Origin: Haloarcula vallismortis ATCC 29715
GTDB taxonomy: Archaea > Halobacteriota > Halobacteria > Halobacteriales > Haloarculaceae
Direction of reading: 5' to 3'
NCBI RefSeq assembly: GCF_000337775.1
Contig: NZ_AOLQ01000007.1
Span: 147,028-211,027, forward strand
Length of the DNA stretch: 64,000 nucleotides
Shown here piece after piece: positions 55,584 to 64,000 of this stretch (positions are counted from its first letter, which is position 1; every line of letters begins with the position of its first letter). A model generated the notes under the pieces. The model searched no databases and was not told the origin of the DNA. It saw only the letters and a list, made by a program, of their open reading frames with translations. A program made the translations under genes and the position numbers.

Positions 55584-56009
55584 TCAGGTCAGTTCGATGC
55601 CGTCGATTTCGAAGTGTCGCTTGGCCAGTTGCCGGGCGGCATCGATGTTTCGCCCTTCACGACCGATTGCGGCCCCGCGATCCTCCTGTGCCACTTCGAC
55701 GTAGGCGACGGTATCGTCGTTCTCCGAGACGGTGACGTTGTACACCGCGGCCGGTGCGAGCGCGTTGGCCACGAAGTCCTCGGCCGTCTCGGCGGCTTCG
55801 ACGAGTTTGACCTCGCGGCCGAGGCGCTCTTCGACGCGCTCGACCGTCTGGCCGCCCGGGCCGATGGCGTCGGCCATCTCCCCGCGTTTGACCAGATACA
55901 CCACCTGATCGTGGTCCTCGTCGACGACGCAATCCCGGACGGTGACGGCTGCCTCGTCCTCGAAGAGGGCGACCAGTCGACGTGCTTCGTCCGAGAGTTC
56001 GACCCGCAT
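55584..56009 (-). CDS. nusA: NusA-like transcription factor (KH domains)
   Basis: This 141-residue protein has two KH domains and lacks the S1 and RNA-polymerase-binding parts of bacterial NusA. KH1 is near KRGEMADAIGPGGQTVERVE and KH2 near GAAIGREGRNIDAARQLAK, both with G-x-x-G loops. Family members bind RNA and are linked to transcription termination and antitermination. Its start overlaps the rpoA2 stop as TGATG, so it is translated with the polymerase genes. Confidence 0.92.
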   Translation of the reverse strand: MRVELSDEARRLVALFEDEAAVTVRDCVVDEDHDQVVYLVKRGEMADAIGPGGQTVERVEERLGREVKLVEAAETAEDFVANALAPAAVYNVTVSENDDTVAYVEVAQEDRGAAIGREGRNIDAARQLAKRHFEIDGIELT

Positions 56010-57196
56010 CAGTCCTGAGTCGTACCCATCCGGAGGTTGACGTCACCGGTGCCGAGCTTGATCGGCTTCCCGACGATGACGTTCTCCGTGACGCCGTCGA
56101 GCTCGTCGACCTCGCCGTGGATGGCGGCGTCGAGCAGGTGATTGACCGTCACCTCGAAGGCGGCACGGGCGAGCACGGAGTCTTTCGAGCCCGAGATGCC
56201 GTGGCGGCCGATGGACTCGATGGTCCCCTCGTTGGTCATGATGTCGGCCACGAGCATCAGGTGCCGGACGTTCACGTCGTCGAGCCCCTGTTCTTCGAGG
56301 GTGTTCATCGTCTCGTTGATGAGTGTCTCACGAGCCGCTTCGACGCCGAGTTCCCGGTAGATCTCGTGGATGTTGTTACACGTCGTCCGGGAGGCGTCGA
56401 CGCCTTCGATGTCCAGCACTTCGCCGAAGTCCGACCCTTCGGTGTAGAGGACGAACTCCTCGCCGTTGTCGGTCTCCTCCTTGCGGATGACGACACGGGT
56501 GATCTCCTCGATCCCCTTGAAGACGATTTCCCGTAGCTCCTCGACCAGCTGTAGCAGGTCGCGGTAGCTGGGTTCCTCCGGACCGAACTCGATGACCGTC
56601 CCGACCTGCCGGGTCGAGACGCCGAGGTTCGACTCGATGGTCTCGGCGATCTCCTCGGCGATGGCGTCCGTGTCGTTGACCGTCGGCCACCGCTCCAGCA
56701 GGGTGTCCTCGTTTAAGTCGATCTCGACGAGCATGTCCGCGACATTCGTCGAGATATCGCCGAGCGCGAGGATACGCGTCGCCTCGATCTTCCAGACGAC
56801 CTCGTGAGCGCGCTCGCGGTCGTCCGCGTACTCCTCGTCGAGGTGGACCGTCATCATCGGCGTGTCCGGCGTCTTCCGGGCGTCCACCAGCTCGATGAGC
56901 CGCGGCAGGCCCTGGGTCACGTCGATCTCGGCGACCCCCGCGTAGTGGAACGTGTTCATCGTCATCTGCGTTCCCGGTTCGCCGATGGACTGGGCCGAGA
57001 CGGTCCCGACCGGGTCCAGCGGGTCGACACGGGTGTCGAGGTAGCGTGACTCGACGGCCTTGGCGATGCGGTCGGCGTCGTCGACGCCGACGCCCCGTTC
57101 CTCGACGGTGCTGTACACTTCGTTTTTCAGCCGTCGCGGCAGCTCAGTGTCCTCGACGACGGCCTCGATGTCTGCTGATACGTCGTGTGCTGTCAT
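56009..57196 (-). CDS. rpoA2: DNA-directed RNA polymerase subunit A'' (Rpo1C)
   Basis: This 395-residue protein is the C-terminal part of the largest subunit. It contains the bridge-helix/trigger-loop region [18 protein letters not shown] near residue 90 and the jaw/cleft segments. It pairs with the A' protein encoded two bases upstream. No intein is visible. Confidence 0.96.
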   Translation of the reverse strand: MTAHDVSADIEAVVEDTELPRRLKNEVYSTVEERGVGVDDADRIAKAVESRYLDTRVDPLDPVGTVSAQSIGEPGTQMTMNTFHYAGVAEIDVTQGLPRLIELVDARKTPDTPMMTVHLDEEYADDRERAHEVVWKIEATRILALGDISTNVADMLVEIDLNEDTLLERWPTVNDTDAIAEEIAETIESNLGVSTRQVGTVIEFGPEEPSYRDLLQLVEELREIVFKGIEEITRVVIRKEETDNGEEFVLYTEGSDFGEVLDIEGVDASRTTCNNIHEIYRELGVEAARETLINETMNTLEEQGLDDVNVRHLMLVADIMTNEGTIESIGRHGISGSKDSVLARAAFEVTVNHLLDAAIHGEVDELDGVTENVIVGKPIKLGTGDVNLRMGTTQD

Positions 57197-57198
57197 TG

Positions 57199-60108
57199 TT
57201 AGTCGTCACCCTCGGCCATCCACCAGTCGTCGGCGTGCTCCGAGAGGTTGGTCCGCTCGGTCCGCGTGCCGAGGAAGCTCTCTTTTTGCTTCTCGCTCTC
57301 GAACTCCTCGTCGAGGACGCTGTCGGCGATCTGCTCGACATCGACGGCGTCGCCCTCCTGGCTGGAGGAGACATCGACCGGCGACGTGCCATCTTCGCCG
57401 AATTCGAACTGGACGATAGTGTCGCTTGTGTCCCGGACGGTGCCGTCGTACTGCGTTTCGAGTTCGGACAGCGCGTTGATGAGCCGGCGCTGCAGGTACC
57501 CGGACTTCGACGTCCGGACGGCCGTGTCGACCAGGCCCTCGCGGCCGCCCATCGCGTGGAAGAAGAACTCCTTCGGGCCGAGCCCGGAGCGGTAGGAGGC
57601 CTCCACGAAGCCGTGGGCGTCCGCCGAGAGGTCGTTCTCCTCGAAGTGTGAGAGCGTACGGTTCTCGTAGCCGCGGTTGATCCGCTCACCACGGACTGCC
57701 TGCTGGCCGACACAGCCGGCCATCTGGGTCAGGTTCAGCATCGAGCCACGCGCACCGGACTCGGCCATGATGACGGCCGGGTTGTCCTCGCCGAAGTGGT
57801 CTTCGGCGATGTCACCGGCTGAGTCACGGGCCTTGCCCAGCGTCTGCATGATCTTCATCTCCAGGGTCTCGTCGACGGTTCGGCCCGGCAGCGATTCGAG
57901 TTCGCCCCGGTCGTAGGTCTCGATGAGTTCCTCGACGCGGTCGTACGCGCTGTCGATGGCGTCGTTGATCTGCTCCTCCGCTTCACGCGGGATGGACTCG
58001 TCGTCGATGCTGATGGAGAAGCCGAAGTGCATGATCGACCGCATCGCCAGCGCCGAGACCTCGTTGACCAGAATCCGGGCACGGGTCCGCGAGTAGTCCT
58101 TGGCGATGGTGTCGACAATCTCGCCGCCGAAGGCCCCGACGGCGTCCTCGTCGATGGTGCCGCCGGTCATCTGGCCGTCCTCGACGACGACGGTGTCGCC
58201 AGCCGAAGAGGTGAATTCGAGGTTCAGGTCGTCTGGCAGCAGTTCCGAGAACAGCGACCGGCCGGTCCAGTACTCCTCGCCGTCCTCGTCGATGCCGTCT
58301 GCCTCGGGCAATTCGTCGATTCGCGTCGCCCGGAGCAGGTCCAGCGCCTGCGTCTCATTGAACTTCGGATTCGTGTGGGTCAGCAGGTAGGTCCCGCTGA
58401 TGTGGTCCTGAATCGCGCCGATGATGTTCTCGCCGAAGCGCGGGGAGAGCATCTGTTCCTGCACGCGCATGAGGACGCGGGCTTCGGCCCGGGCCTCCTC
58501 GTTCTGGAGGGCGTGCATGTTCATCTCGTCCCCGTCGAAGTCAGCGTTATACGGCGGACAGACCGTCGTGTTCAGCCGGAACGTCTTGTACGGCATCACG
58601 ACGACCTCGTGGGCCATGATGGACATCCGGTGCAGCGACGGCTGGCGGTTGAAGATGATGATGTCACCGTCGACCAGATGGCGGGACACTTCCCACTCCG
58701 GTTCGACCTTCTCCGCGAGTTCCTCGCAGTTCTTCTCGGTCACCTTCAGTCGGCGGCCGTCGGGCCGTTTGACGTAGTTCGCGCCGGGGTGGGCCTCGGG
58801 GCCGTTGGAGACGTAGCGGCGGGCCTCTTCGAGGTTCCGGTCGGTGACGTTCATCGTCTGTGTCATCTCCTTTGCGACCCGGTCCGGCACACCGACCTCG
58901 TTCAGCGAGAGCGTCGGGTCCGGCGAGATGACGGTACGAGCCGAGAAGTTCACACGCTTCCCGGACAGCGAGCCACGGAAGCGCCCCTCCTTGCCTTTCA
59001 GGCGCTGGGAGAGGGTCTTCAGCGGGCGGCCGGAGCGGTGTCGCGCCGGCGGTGTGCCCGAAATCTCGTTGTCCATGAACGTGGTGACGTGGTACTGCAG
59101 CAGCTCCCAGAGGTCCTCGATAATCAGCTGTGGCGCACCCGCCTCGCGGTTCTCCATGAACCGCTGGTTGATGCGGATGATGTCCACGAGCTTGTGGGTG
59201 AGGTCGTCCTCGGAGCGCTGGCCGTTGTCCAGCGTAATCGACGGGCGGGCCGTCACCGGCGGCACCGGCAGCACCGTCAGAATCATCCACTCAGGGCGGG
59301 AGCGGGCCGGCTTCATTCCCAGCACTTCGATGTCCTGGTCGGGGATGTCCTCGAACCAGTCCCGGATGTCGCTGGGCATGAGCTTGTTCATGTCCTCCTC
59401 GGTCAGGTCGACCGACAGCGCCTTCTCCAGGGCGCGGCGGTCCTCCTGCCGGGGGCGGAACTCGCCGCTGAGGATCTCCTGGACGCGGCTGCTGTCGATG
59501 CCGGTCTCCTCGGAGAGGTCAATCGGCGAGATCGGGTCCTCGGCCTCTTCCATCGCGGCGGCGATCCGCTCGGGGTAGTCCGAGGCCAGCACGTCCTGGA
59601 CCTCGTAGTAGGTGGTCGGCTTCTCGTGTTTGATGTCGTACTGCTTCTCGCCACAGAACGGACAGCGGTCCTTCTTGCGGGCCTGCCGGATGGCGGCCTT
59701 GGTCACGTCGTTGAGGTCGCGACCGAGGTCCTGGGTCCGGGTCAGCCGGTCGTCGAACTCCTCGCGCTCGTGCTCGTCGAGACAGAGCCGGGAGCAGTCC
59801 CGGCAGGTCCCGCGCAGCAGGCGGCGGATGAGCTTCGCGAAGCCGACGTGGATGACGGGCGCGGCGAGTTCGATGTGGCCGAAGTGGCCGTTACACGACC
59901 CGCTGTGTTTCCCGCAGGTCTTGCACTCCAGTCCGGGGTCGATGACGCCCAGACGGGGGTCCATCAGCCCCATATCGATGGGGAAGCCGTCGTCGTCGTA
60001 CGTGTCGGCCGTAATGACCTTCGTGGCCGACATCTCGCGGTACTCCTCGGGGTCCATCAGCCCGAAGCTGAGCTGACCGATTTCCTGGGGTGTCTGTTGT
60101 GAGCTCAT
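57199..60108 (-). CDS. rpoA1: DNA-directed RNA polymerase subunit A' (Rpo1N)
   Basis: This 969-residue subunit begins [20 protein letters not shown]. It has N-terminal zinc motifs ([17 protein letters not shown] and CRDCSRLC) and the catalytic [10 protein letters not shown] with Mg-binding D523, D525 and D527. The start at 60108 overlaps the rpoB1 stop by four bases. The longer frame upstream reads into rpoB1 and was rejected. The NADFDGD site shows no insertion. Confidence 0.96.
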   Translation of the reverse strand: MSSQQTPQEIGQLSFGLMDPEEYREMSATKVITADTYDDDGFPIDMGLMDPRLGVIDPGLECKTCGKHSGSCNGHFGHIELAAPVIHVGFAKLIRRLLRGTCRDCSRLCLDEHEREEFDDRLTRTQDLGRDLNDVTKAAIRQARKKDRCPFCGEKQYDIKHEKPTTYYEVQDVLASDYPERIAAAMEEAEDPISPIDLSEETGIDSSRVQEILSGEFRPRQEDRRALEKALSVDLTEEDMNKLMPSDIRDWFEDIPDQDIEVLGMKPARSRPEWMILTVLPVPPVTARPSITLDNGQRSEDDLTHKLVDIIRINQRFMENREAGAPQLIIEDLWELLQYHVTTFMDNEISGTPPARHRSGRPLKTLSQRLKGKEGRFRGSLSGKRVNFSARTVISPDPTLSLNEVGVPDRVAKEMTQTMNVTDRNLEEARRYVSNGPEAHPGANYVKRPDGRRLKVTEKNCEELAEKVEPEWEVSRHLVDGDIIIFNRQPSLHRMSIMAHEVVVMPYKTFRLNTTVCPPYNADFDGDEMNMHALQNEEARAEARVLMRVQEQMLSPRFGENIIGAIQDHISGTYLLTHTNPKFNETQALDLLRATRIDELPEADGIDEDGEEYWTGRSLFSELLPDDLNLEFTSSAGDTVVVEDGQMTGGTIDEDAVGAFGGEIVDTIAKDYSRTRARILVNEVSALAMRSIMHFGFSISIDDESIPREAEEQINDAIDSAYDRVEELIETYDRGELESLPGRTVDETLEMKIMQTLGKARDSAGDIAEDHFGEDNPAVIMAESGARGSMLNLTQMAGCVGQQAVRGERINRGYENRTLSHFEENDLSADAHGFVEASYRSGLGPKEFFFHAMGGREGLVDTAVRTSKSGYLQRRLINALSELETQYDGTVRDTSDTIVQFEFGEDGTSPVDVSSSQEGDAVDVEQIADSVLDEEFESEKQKESFLGTRTERTNLSEHADDWWMAEGDD

Positions 60109-61931
60109 ACTGCGTCCTCCAGTTCGATCCGCGGCGCGATACCGAGCGCCTTCATCTCGTCGAGCAGGAGCTTGAACGCGTAGGACATCTCGACCTCGTG
60201 GATGTCCGTCTCCTCCTCGCAGTTCGGACAGTAGATGCGCCGTTGCTCGACGTTCTCGACAGCGGTCATCCCACACTGCCCGCAGACGTTGATCCACTCG
60301 CGGTCGGATTCATCGAGCAGACGCTCCTTGAGCGCCATCGCTGCGCCGTGCCCGATGAGCACGTCCCGCTCCATCTCACCCACACGGAGGCCACCCTCGC
60401 GGGCGCGCCCTTCCGTCGGCTGGCGGGTGAGCACCTGCACCGGCCCGCGCGAGCGGGCGTGCAGCTTGTTCGAGACCATGTGGTACAGCTTCTGGTAGAA
60501 AATGTCGCCGACGAAGATTTCGGCGTCGATCTTCTCGCCGGTGACGCCGGAGTACATCGTCTCCTTGCCGGAGGAATCGAAACCGTGCTCTTCGAGCGAG
60601 CCACGGAGTTCCTCCTCGTCCTCGCCGGTGAAGGCGGTACCGTCGACGCGCCGGCCTTCGAGTGCGCCGACTTTCCCGCCGATCATCTCCAGAATGTGCC
60701 CGACGGTCATCCGCGACGGCAGCGCGTGCGGATTGATGATGAGGTCCGGGACGACGCCCTCCTCGGTGAAGGGCATGTCTTCCTGGGGTGCGATGTGGCC
60801 GACGACACCCTTCTGGCCGTGCCGCGAAGCGAACTTGTCCCCGAGTTCGGGGATGCGTTCGTCACGCACGGAGACCTTCGAGAGCTTCGAGCCGTCCTCG
60901 CCTTCCATCAGCGTTACCGTGTCCACGACGCCGGATTCGCCCGAGCGCATCGTGACGCTCGTCTCCCGGCGCTTCTGCGGTGACAGACCGCCCATGTCGT
61001 CCGGCTCTTCGAGGAACCGGGGCGGGCTGGTCTTCCCGAGCAGGACGGCGTTCTCGCCGACCTTCGTCTCTGGATTCACGAGGCCGTCGTCGTCGAGGTG
61101 TGTGTACGCTTCCTCGCCGCGTGCGCCGCGGACCTCGTCGTCTGGAATCTCGAAGCGGTCCTCTTGACCGCCGGGGTAGCGCCGTTCCTCGCCCTCGTAG
61201 GTGCGGAAGAAGTGCGAGCGGGCGAGCGCGCGGTCGACCGACCCCTGGTTCATCACGAGTGCGTCCTCGATGTTGAACCCCTCGTAGCTCATGACGGCGA
61301 CGACGAAGTTCTGTGCCGCTGGGCGGTCGTCGTAGCCGATCTGTTCGGTGGTCTGTGTCTTGACCATCGACAGCTGCGGGTAGTGCAGCAGGTGCTGGCG
61401 CGTGTCCGGGCGAATCCGGTAGTTCGCCGACGGCAGGCCAAGCGACTGCTTGATCATCCCCGACCCCATCGTAATCCGGGGCGAGGCGTTGTGTTCGGGG
61501 TACGGAATCATCCCCGCGCCGATACCGAACATCAGCTGCGGGTCGACTTCCAGGTGCGTGTGGTTCTCTGTGAGTTCGTCCTCGTCGACGCCGACGAGGA
61601 TATCCTCCTCTTCCTCGGCGTCGATGAACTCGACGAGGCCGCGTTCGACGAGTTCTTCGAACTCCAGTTCGCCCTCTTTGACCTGCTCGACCTCCTCGTC
61701 GGTCATCAGCGGCTCGCCGTCCTCGACGACCAGCAGCGGGCGTCGGGCACGGCCGGCGTCGGCGTTGATGATGACTTCCCCGGTCCGGTTCTTCACCGAG
61801 ACGTTGACCATCTGGGAGACATCACCCCGTCGTCGCGCCTGTCGTACCTGTTCTGCGAGCTGTTCCGGGTCGGGGTGTGTGCCGACCAGACTACCGTTTA
61901 CGTATACCTTGGCTTCGCGTCCCTGACTCAT
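60105..61931 (-). CDS. rpoB1: DNA-directed RNA polymerase subunit B' (Rpo2C)
   Basis: This 608-residue protein is the C-terminal half of the second-largest subunit. It contains the [15 protein letters not shown] stretch (here [19 protein letters not shown]), the [14 protein letters not shown] motif near the active site, and the C-terminal zinc finger CGQCG plus CPNCEEE. It begins [13 protein letters not shown]. The B subunit is split into two genes, as in haloarchaea and methanogens. Confidence 0.96.
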   Translation of the reverse strand: MSQGREAKVYVNGSLVGTHPDPEQLAEQVRQARRRGDVSQMVNVSVKNRTGEVIINADAGRARRPLLVVEDGEPLMTDEEVEQVKEGELEFEELVERGLVEFIDAEEEEDILVGVDEDELTENHTHLEVDPQLMFGIGAGMIPYPEHNASPRITMGSGMIKQSLGLPSANYRIRPDTRQHLLHYPQLSMVKTQTTEQIGYDDRPAAQNFVVAVMSYEGFNIEDALVMNQGSVDRALARSHFFRTYEGEERRYPGGQEDRFEIPDDEVRGARGEEAYTHLDDDGLVNPETKVGENAVLLGKTSPPRFLEEPDDMGGLSPQKRRETSVTMRSGESGVVDTVTLMEGEDGSKLSKVSVRDERIPELGDKFASRHGQKGVVGHIAPQEDMPFTEEGVVPDLIINPHALPSRMTVGHILEMIGGKVGALEGRRVDGTAFTGEDEEELRGSLEEHGFDSSGKETMYSGVTGEKIDAEIFVGDIFYQKLYHMVSNKLHARSRGPVQVLTRQPTEGRAREGGLRVGEMERDVLIGHGAAMALKERLLDESDREWINVCGQCGMTAVENVEQRRIYCPNCEEETDIHEVEMSYAFKLLLDEMKALGIAPRIELEDAV

Positions 61932-61932
61932 G

Positions 61933-63498
61933 TTAATCGTCCGCGGGCTGCTGTTCGATCGACTCGATACCGGGGATGCCCTGAACCCCCATCTCGGCAA
62001 GCTCCTGTTTGAGACCCTGTGGGTCCGATACGTCCTGTGACAGCTCCATCGCCTGGGCGAAGTTCTTCACCAGCCCACAGTTGGGGCCTTCAGGCGTCTC
62101 GGAGGGACAGATGCGACCCCACTGGGTCGCGTGCAGGTCCCGTGCCTCGAAGTGAGGCTGGGAACGACTGAGCGGCGAGCGCAGTCGACGGAGGTGTGAC
62201 AGCACTCCCATAAAGTCGGTCCGGTCGACCAGCTGGCTCACGCCAGAGCGGCCGCCGACCCAGTTCCCCGTCGCAATCGGGTGTTCGAGCCGCTCGGTCA
62301 GCACGTCCGAGCGAACGACCGTCGAAACAGAGAGCTGACGGTTCCGCATATTGGCCCGTTCGAGCTGGTATTTCACGTCCCGGGCGAGCTTGTTCAGCGC
62401 CGTCCGGAACAGGTCGGTCATCAGGTCGCCGCTGACCTTCAGCCGCTTGTTGGCGTAGTGGTCCTTGTCGTCGGATTCGCGTCGTTCGAGTGCCAGTTCG
62501 AAGCACGCTTCGGCCATCCGGCAGAGGTAGAACGCCTTGTTGATTCGGACTTCCTCTTCCTCGACGCCTTCCTCGTGTAGATGCGGGAGGAGATAGCGGT
62601 CGATAACGTAGTTGGCCCGTTTGAGCTGGTAGTTCTTGCCCTGTCCGGAGGCGACACGCTTGCCCAGCGTCTCGATGGCTTCCTCGGTCGTCTGGACCTC
62701 GGCCTCCTCTAGATTCTCCAGCATGAACTTCACGATTTCCGGGTCCTCGCTGACGCGGTGGACGATCTCCTCGTCCGATTCGAGCCCGAGCGCGCGGACC
62801 AGCGTCACGAAGTCGATACTGCCCGAGACGGACGGGAACGAGACTTCGAGCAGCCCGTCTCGCGTCCGTTCACACAGCACCAGAGCACGGTACCCGCGGC
62901 GCTGGGAGAACGTCTTGGCGACCTGCACCTCGTCGCCGTACTTGGTGTCGTACTCGGCCAGAATCTTGTTCGGGGCGAGGTCCTCGCTGGTCATCAGCAC
63001 CCGCTCGGAGCCGTTGACACAGAAGTAGCCACCGGGGTCTGCGGGGTCCTCGCCGATGTCGATGAGCTCCTCGTCGGTGAAGCCCGCGATGTTGCACTTG
63101 TTCGACCCGACCATGATGGGCATCCGCCCGATCTTGGTCTCGGTCCGGTCGACGACTTCCTCCGGTTCCTCCTCGCCACCGCGGACGATGGCCATCTCCA
63201 TGAACACCGGTGCGGAGTAGGTGATGTTGCGGAGGCGGGCTTCCTGCGGGTACAGCAGTTCCTCGCTGCCGTCGGCCTCGCGGACCCGCGGGGTGACGAC
63301 GCGGACGTCGCCCAGTTCGACCCACACCGGTTCCTGCCCTTCTTTGTCACCGATATCGGTCTCGATGGTCTCTTTCTCGTCGACGACCTGCTGCATCCCT
63401 CGGTCGAGGAAGGCGTTGAAAGAGCGGAAGTGGTGTTCGGCGAGCCGTTCCTTGGCGAAATACTCACGCGATATAGCGCGGCGATCTTGTGTGTTCAT
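61933..63498 (-). CDS. rpoB2: DNA-directed RNA polymerase subunit B'' (Rpo2N)
   Basis: This 521-residue protein is the N-terminal half of the second-largest subunit, containing [20 protein letters not shown] and [24 protein letters not shown] sequence (rifampicin-pocket/fork region) near its end. It starts [14 protein letters not shown] and overlaps the rpoH stop by one base. It ends one base before rpoB1 starts. Confidence 0.96.
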   Translation of the reverse strand: MNTQDRRAISREYFAKERLAEHHFRSFNAFLDRGMQQVVDEKETIETDIGDKEGQEPVWVELGDVRVVTPRVREADGSEELLYPQEARLRNITYSAPVFMEMAIVRGGEEEPEEVVDRTETKIGRMPIMVGSNKCNIAGFTDEELIDIGEDPADPGGYFCVNGSERVLMTSEDLAPNKILAEYDTKYGDEVQVAKTFSQRRGYRALVLCERTRDGLLEVSFPSVSGSIDFVTLVRALGLESDEEIVHRVSEDPEIVKFMLENLEEAEVQTTEEAIETLGKRVASGQGKNYQLKRANYVIDRYLLPHLHEEGVEEEEVRINKAFYLCRMAEACFELALERRESDDKDHYANKRLKVSGDLMTDLFRTALNKLARDVKYQLERANMRNRQLSVSTVVRSDVLTERLEHPIATGNWVGGRSGVSQLVDRTDFMGVLSHLRRLRSPLSRSQPHFEARDLHATQWGRICPSETPEGPNCGLVKNFAQAMELSQDVSDPQGLKQELAEMGVQGIPGIESIEQQPADD

Positions 63499-63725
63499 TA
63501 TTCTACCACCAGTCGATAGACAACTGCGGTGTCGGTCGTCCGGGAGTCACGTTCGATCCGAACCACGTCACCGACTTCGGCGTCATCGGGCAGCGCCTTG
63601 TCGGTGCGCTTGATTTTCGGAAGGTCCGTCTTCTTGATGTCATACTCCGTGAGTACTGCTTCGAGGTCGTCCTCGTCGACGACACTGTGGTCTGGGACGA
63701 GGTCGTGTTGACTTACATCTACCAT
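63498..63725 (-). CDS. rpoH: DNA-directed RNA polymerase subunit H (Rpo5)
   Basis: This 75-residue subunit begins [16 protein letters not shown] and has the archaeal/eukaryotic RPB5 C-terminal sequence [21 protein letters not shown]. It is the first gene of the RNA polymerase operon. Its promoter appears to lie near 63803-63810. Confidence 0.95.
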   Translation of the reverse strand: MVDVSQHDLVPDHSVVDEDDLEAVLTEYDIKKTDLPKIKRTDKALPDDAEVGDVVRIERDSRTTDTAVVYRLVVE

Positions 63726-63802
63726 GTGTGTGCGTGTGCGTTTGGCCTGCTGCTGGAGAAGGTGGCTGTCACGAGATACTACAGGGCCATACCGCCGGGG
63801 CG

Positions 63803-63810
63803 CATATAAC
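63803..63810 (-). promoter_or_regulatory. TATA box of the RNA polymerase operon
   Basis: The plus strand reads CATATAAC; on the minus strand GTTATATG lies about 80 bases before the rpoH start, giving a leader of about 50 bases. The remaining 63726-63990 holds no gene that I can support. Confidence 0.45.
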
Positions 63811-63990
63811 ACTTGCCAAGTCGCTCTGCCGTGGCTATCGGACCCGCCCACCCTCACGAACTGCGGGCGTGTTTGCTCCTACCACTCACATGAATCAGGC
63901 CGGACATAGAACTTTGGGTCCCGTCATGTGCACTCATCCCGGGGCGGATTTCTTTGGAAAGTCTTAATACCGACACCAAGGTACGAAGAA

Positions 63991-64000
63991 ATGCAACGAA
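63991..64000 (+). CDS. possible start of a downstream gene (first codons only)
   Basis: An ATG at 63991 is preceded by CTTAATAC (63963-63970) at leaderless spacing (21-28 bases). Only M-Q-R is visible before the window ends, so the assignment rests on the promoter pattern alone. Confidence 0.3.

Noticed and set aside
58027..60102. 691-residue open frame antisense to rpoA1
   Set aside because: It mirrors a strongly coding GC-rich gene on the other strand; long antisense frames arise from codon bias, and it has no recognisable domain.

Overview
The window is chromosomal DNA from a halophilic archaeon (class Halobacteria). It is GC-rich and its proteins are very acidic. Many genes look leaderless, with a TATA-like box about 25-30 bases before the start codon. 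RNA polymerase is encoded by split B''/B' and A'/A'' genes next to NusA-like, S12, S7, EF-2, EF-1alpha and S10 genes. The L10e, EF-2 and PGK proteins look most like Haloarcula; that genus call is from memory and was not tested by alignment.

Layout. (1) 1-7.5 kb: the 3' part of a FAD/Fe-S D-lactate (glycolate)-type dehydrogenase, a small membrane protein, a membrane histidine kinase, a tandem pair of cold-shock proteins, a DUF429 protein, two small proteins (one a zinc ribbon), a sugar nucleotidyltransferase and a lipoprotein. (2) 7.5-17.9 kb: an alpha-glucan (maltodextrin) import and degradation cluster. It has two permeases and a binding lipoprotein on the minus strand, a cytoplasmic GH13 amylase and a MalK-like ATPase on the plus strand, a GH15 glucoamylase on the minus strand, and a TrmB-type regulator. 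Palindromes around several TATA boxes are candidate operators, and an 80-bp palindromic element sits between malK and the glucoamylase. (3) 17.9-35 kb: mixed housekeeping genes: a pilin, a Xi-class GST, ribosomal protein L10e, UspA, an ATP-grasp ligase, Hsp20, GAPDH and PGK with a structured intergenic region between them, riboflavin synthase, a PrsW-like protease, PdxT, HisE, a hybrid sensor kinase, an ASCH-domain protein, a NOG1-type GTPase, a SIMPL protein, a DUF389 membrane protein and EngB. (4) 35-43 kb: tRNA-Ala(CGC), S10, EF-1alpha, homoserine dehydrogenase with an overlapping ACT-domain gene, an M48-like membrane protein that has lost its zinc motif, and EF-2. (5) 43-51.6 kb: a cystathionine gamma-synthase-like enzyme, a DUF5781-type HExxH protein, a very large multi-PAS sensor kinase, a complete biotin ECF transporter (bioY, bioM, bioN) and a PQQ-type sugar dehydrogenase lipoprotein. 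(6) 51.6-63.7 kb: S7 and S12, an oppositely oriented chemotaxis transducer, then the nusA-rpoA2-rpoA1-rpoB1-rpoB2-rpoH operon read on the minus strand.

No CRISPR array, rRNA, prophage or intact insertion sequence was seen. Most of the window is core genome. The items most worth checking are the structured gap-pgk intergenic region (possible small RNA), the 80-bp palindrome, the candidate operators of the glucan cluster, the M48-like protein lacking HExxH, the HExxH protein of unknown function, and the transducer gene placed inside the transcription/translation block.
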